A stretch of DNA of 64,000 bases from NCBI RefSeq assembly GCF_023242315.1, contig NZ_JALLIY010000019.1, forward strand, positions 98,097 through 162,096. The letters run 5' to 3'. Source of the DNA: Pseudomonas sp. MWU13-2105. Lineage in GTDB: Bacteria > Pseudomonadota > Gammaproteobacteria > Pseudomonadales > Pseudomonadaceae. Shown one piece after another: positions 62,700-64,000 of the stretch. The translations under genes were made by a program, and so were the position numbers. The notes beneath the pieces were generated by a model, which did not search any database, was not told where the DNA came from, and saw only the letters and a list, made by a program, of their open reading frames with translations. Each line of letters begins with the position of its first letter. Position 1 is the stretch's first letter.

Positions 62700-63920
62700 A
62701 TGGGCGCGCTATCGCATCTGCGAGTGCTGGATTTGTCGCGAGTGCTGGCCGGGCCCTGGTCCGGTCAGATCCTCGCGGACCTCGGGGCTGAGGTGATCAA
62801 GGTCGAGCGGCCGGGTAATGGCGACGATACCCGCGCCTGGGGCCCACCCTTCCTTAAGGACGCTTACGGCGAGAACACCACGGAGGCGGCTTATTATCTG
62901 TCGGCCAACCGTAACAAGCAGTCGGTGACCATCGATTTCACCCGGCCCGAGGGACAGCGTCTGGTCCGGGAGCTGGCGGCCAAGTCCGATATCCTGATCG
63001 AGAACTTCAAGGTTGGCGGATTGGCGGCGTATGGGTTGGACTATGCGTCGCTCAAGACGCTCAACCCGAAGCTGATCTATTGCTCGATCACCGGCTTCGG
63101 TCAGACCGGGCCCTACGCCAAGCGTGCCGGTTATGACTTCATGATCCAGGGGCTGGGGGGGCTGATGAGCCTGACCGGTCGACCCGAGGGTGATGAGGGG
63201 GCTGGGCCGGTCAAGGTGGGTGTAGCACTGACAGATATTCTTACCGGGTTGTATTCGACAGTCGCCATTCTGGCGGCCCTGGCTCATCGCGATCAGGGTG
63301 GCGGCGGTCAGCATATCGATATGGCGCTGCTGGATGTCCAGGTGGCATGCCTGGCGAACCAGGCGATGAACTACCTGACCACTGGAGTGGCGCCCAAGCG
63401 CCTGGGTAATGCCCATCCGAATATCGTGCCGTATCAGGACTTCCCGACGGCCGATGGCGACTTCATCCTGACGGTGGGCAATGACGGGCAGTTCCGCAAG
63501 TTTGCCGAGGTAGCGGGTCAGCCGCAGTGGGCGGACGATCCGCGGTTTGCGACCAATACGTTGCGGGTGGCCAACCGGGCGGTGCTGATTCCGTTGATTC
63601 GCCAGGCGACAGTGTTCAAGACTACCGCTGAGTGGGTGACGCAGTTGGAGCAGGCGGGTGTGCCGTGTGGGCCGATCAACGATCTGTCGCAGGTGTTCGC
63701 CGATCCCCAGGTGCAGGCCCGTGGCCTGGCGGTGCAGTTGCCGCATCCGCTGGCGGAGCTGGTGCCGCAGGTGGCGAGTCCGATCCGCTTGTCTGCGACG
63801 CCGGTGGAGTATCGCAGTGCCCCTCCTCTATTGGGTGAGCACACGCTGGAGGTGTTGCAGCGAGTGTTGGGCCTGGCGCCGGAAGCGGTCGACGCATTGC
63901 GTGAAGCGGGCGTTCTCTAG
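62700..63920 (+). CDS. gcdG: CaiB/BaiF CoA-transferase, probably succinyl-CoA:glutarate
   Basis: A 406-residue family III CoA-transferase. 'LDLSRVLAGPWSGQILADLGAEVIKVERPGNGDDTR' opens the protein, and the catalytic Asp is in 'QHIDMALLDVQVA' near residue 203. AGGAG precedes the start. The gcdH neighbour indicates that it activates glutarate to glutaryl-CoA with succinyl-CoA as donor. The 80 bp from its stop to the window end show no gene. Confidence 0.93.
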   Translation: MGALSHLRVLDLSRVLAGPWSGQILADLGAEVIKVERPGNGDDTRAWGPPFLKDAYGENTTEAAYYLSANRNKQSVTIDFTRPEGQRLVRELAAKSDILIENFKVGGLAAYGLDYASLKTLNPKLIYCSITGFGQTGPYAKRAGYDFMIQGLGGLMSLTGRPEGDEGAGPVKVGVALTDILTGLYSTVAILAALAHRDQGGGGQHIDMALLDVQVACLANQAMNYLTTGVAPKRLGNAHPNIVPYQDFPTADGDFILTVGNDGQFRKFAEVAGQPQWADDPRFATNTLRVANRAVLIPLIRQATVFKTTAEWVTQLEQAGVPCGPINDLSQVFADPQVQARGLAVQLPHPLAELVPQVASPIRLSATPVEYRSAPPLLGEHTLEVLQRVLGLAPEAVDALREAGVL

Positions 63921-64000
63921 GCGCCCTGCTCTCTTCTATATGGACGCGCCACAAGGCTTGAGGCGGCCGCAACCCTCGTTGTTTGCACCGTTTCTGGCTC

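Noticed and set aside
63676..63972. Minus-strand frame at the window end
   Set aside because: Mostly antisense to gcdG, with Pro/Ala-rich shadow composition; the last 80 bp hold nothing supportable.

Overview
The window is chromosomal DNA of a Pseudomonas, most likely from the P. fluorescens complex. The evidence is uniformly high-GC, densely packed genes, Pseudomonas-type REP/REPIN palindromes in many intergenic gaps, and a gene order I recognise from memory of P. aeruginosa PAO1 (PA0103-PA0114, then PA5505-PA5476, then PA5445-like, pntAB and gcdH/gcdG). No rRNA, tRNA, prophage, intact insertion sequence or CRISPR array was seen.

Layout. 1-10.7 kb: the 3' end of a SulP transporter, a conserved hypothetical, then the aa3/caa3 cytochrome c oxidase cluster (coxB, coxA, ctaG, coxC, a DUF2909 gene, SURF1, a small membrane protein, ctaA, cyoE, sco), which encodes the enzyme plus haem A and copper-centre assembly. 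10.9-20.8 kb: a VOC protein and LysR regulator pair, metNIQ methionine import, a lipoprotein, the zinc regulon (zur-znuC-znuB facing znuA across a candidate Zur box), thrB and a DUF2782 gene. 20.8-32.5 kb: polA, a probable ErsA small RNA with its own AlgU-type promoter and terminator, engB, cytochromes c5 and c4, dsbA, an EEP-family hydrolase, a GGDEF protein, the amidase AmpDh2 and an EAL protein. 32.5-40 kb: kinB-algB, two small-protein genes, gltP and a fused SpmA/SpmB-like membrane protein. 40-50.4 kb: a four-gene MCE lipid-transport operon, a DUF5924 protein, an M16 peptidase, a Na/Pi cotransporter-like protein, TerC and a citrate transporter. 50.4-55.4 kb is the accessory stretch: a decayed AAA-ATPase/nuclease-like pair beside a truncated REPIN, a DUF4105 protein with three DUF2388 paralogues, and a DUF1127 gene surrounded by CTGTAC sites. 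55.4-64 kb: an acetyl-CoA hydrolase/CoA-transferase, pntAA-pntAB-pntB, and the glutarate genes gcdR, gcdH and gcdG.

Several parts may work together. The probable ErsA RNA (AlgU-type promoter) and AlgB/KinB both belong to envelope-stress and alginate control in P. aeruginosa. The gene divergent from algB carries a good sigma-54 promoter preceded by two phased dyads, so it may be a direct target of an NtrC-type activator. The most unusual items are this promoter, the decayed two-gene system at 50.8-51.5 kb, the DUF4105 protein with two putative hydrolase sites, an MCE permease gene with no ordinary start codon, and the CTGTAC cluster near 55 kb. Functional names come from motif and synteny recognition by eye; no database search was run.
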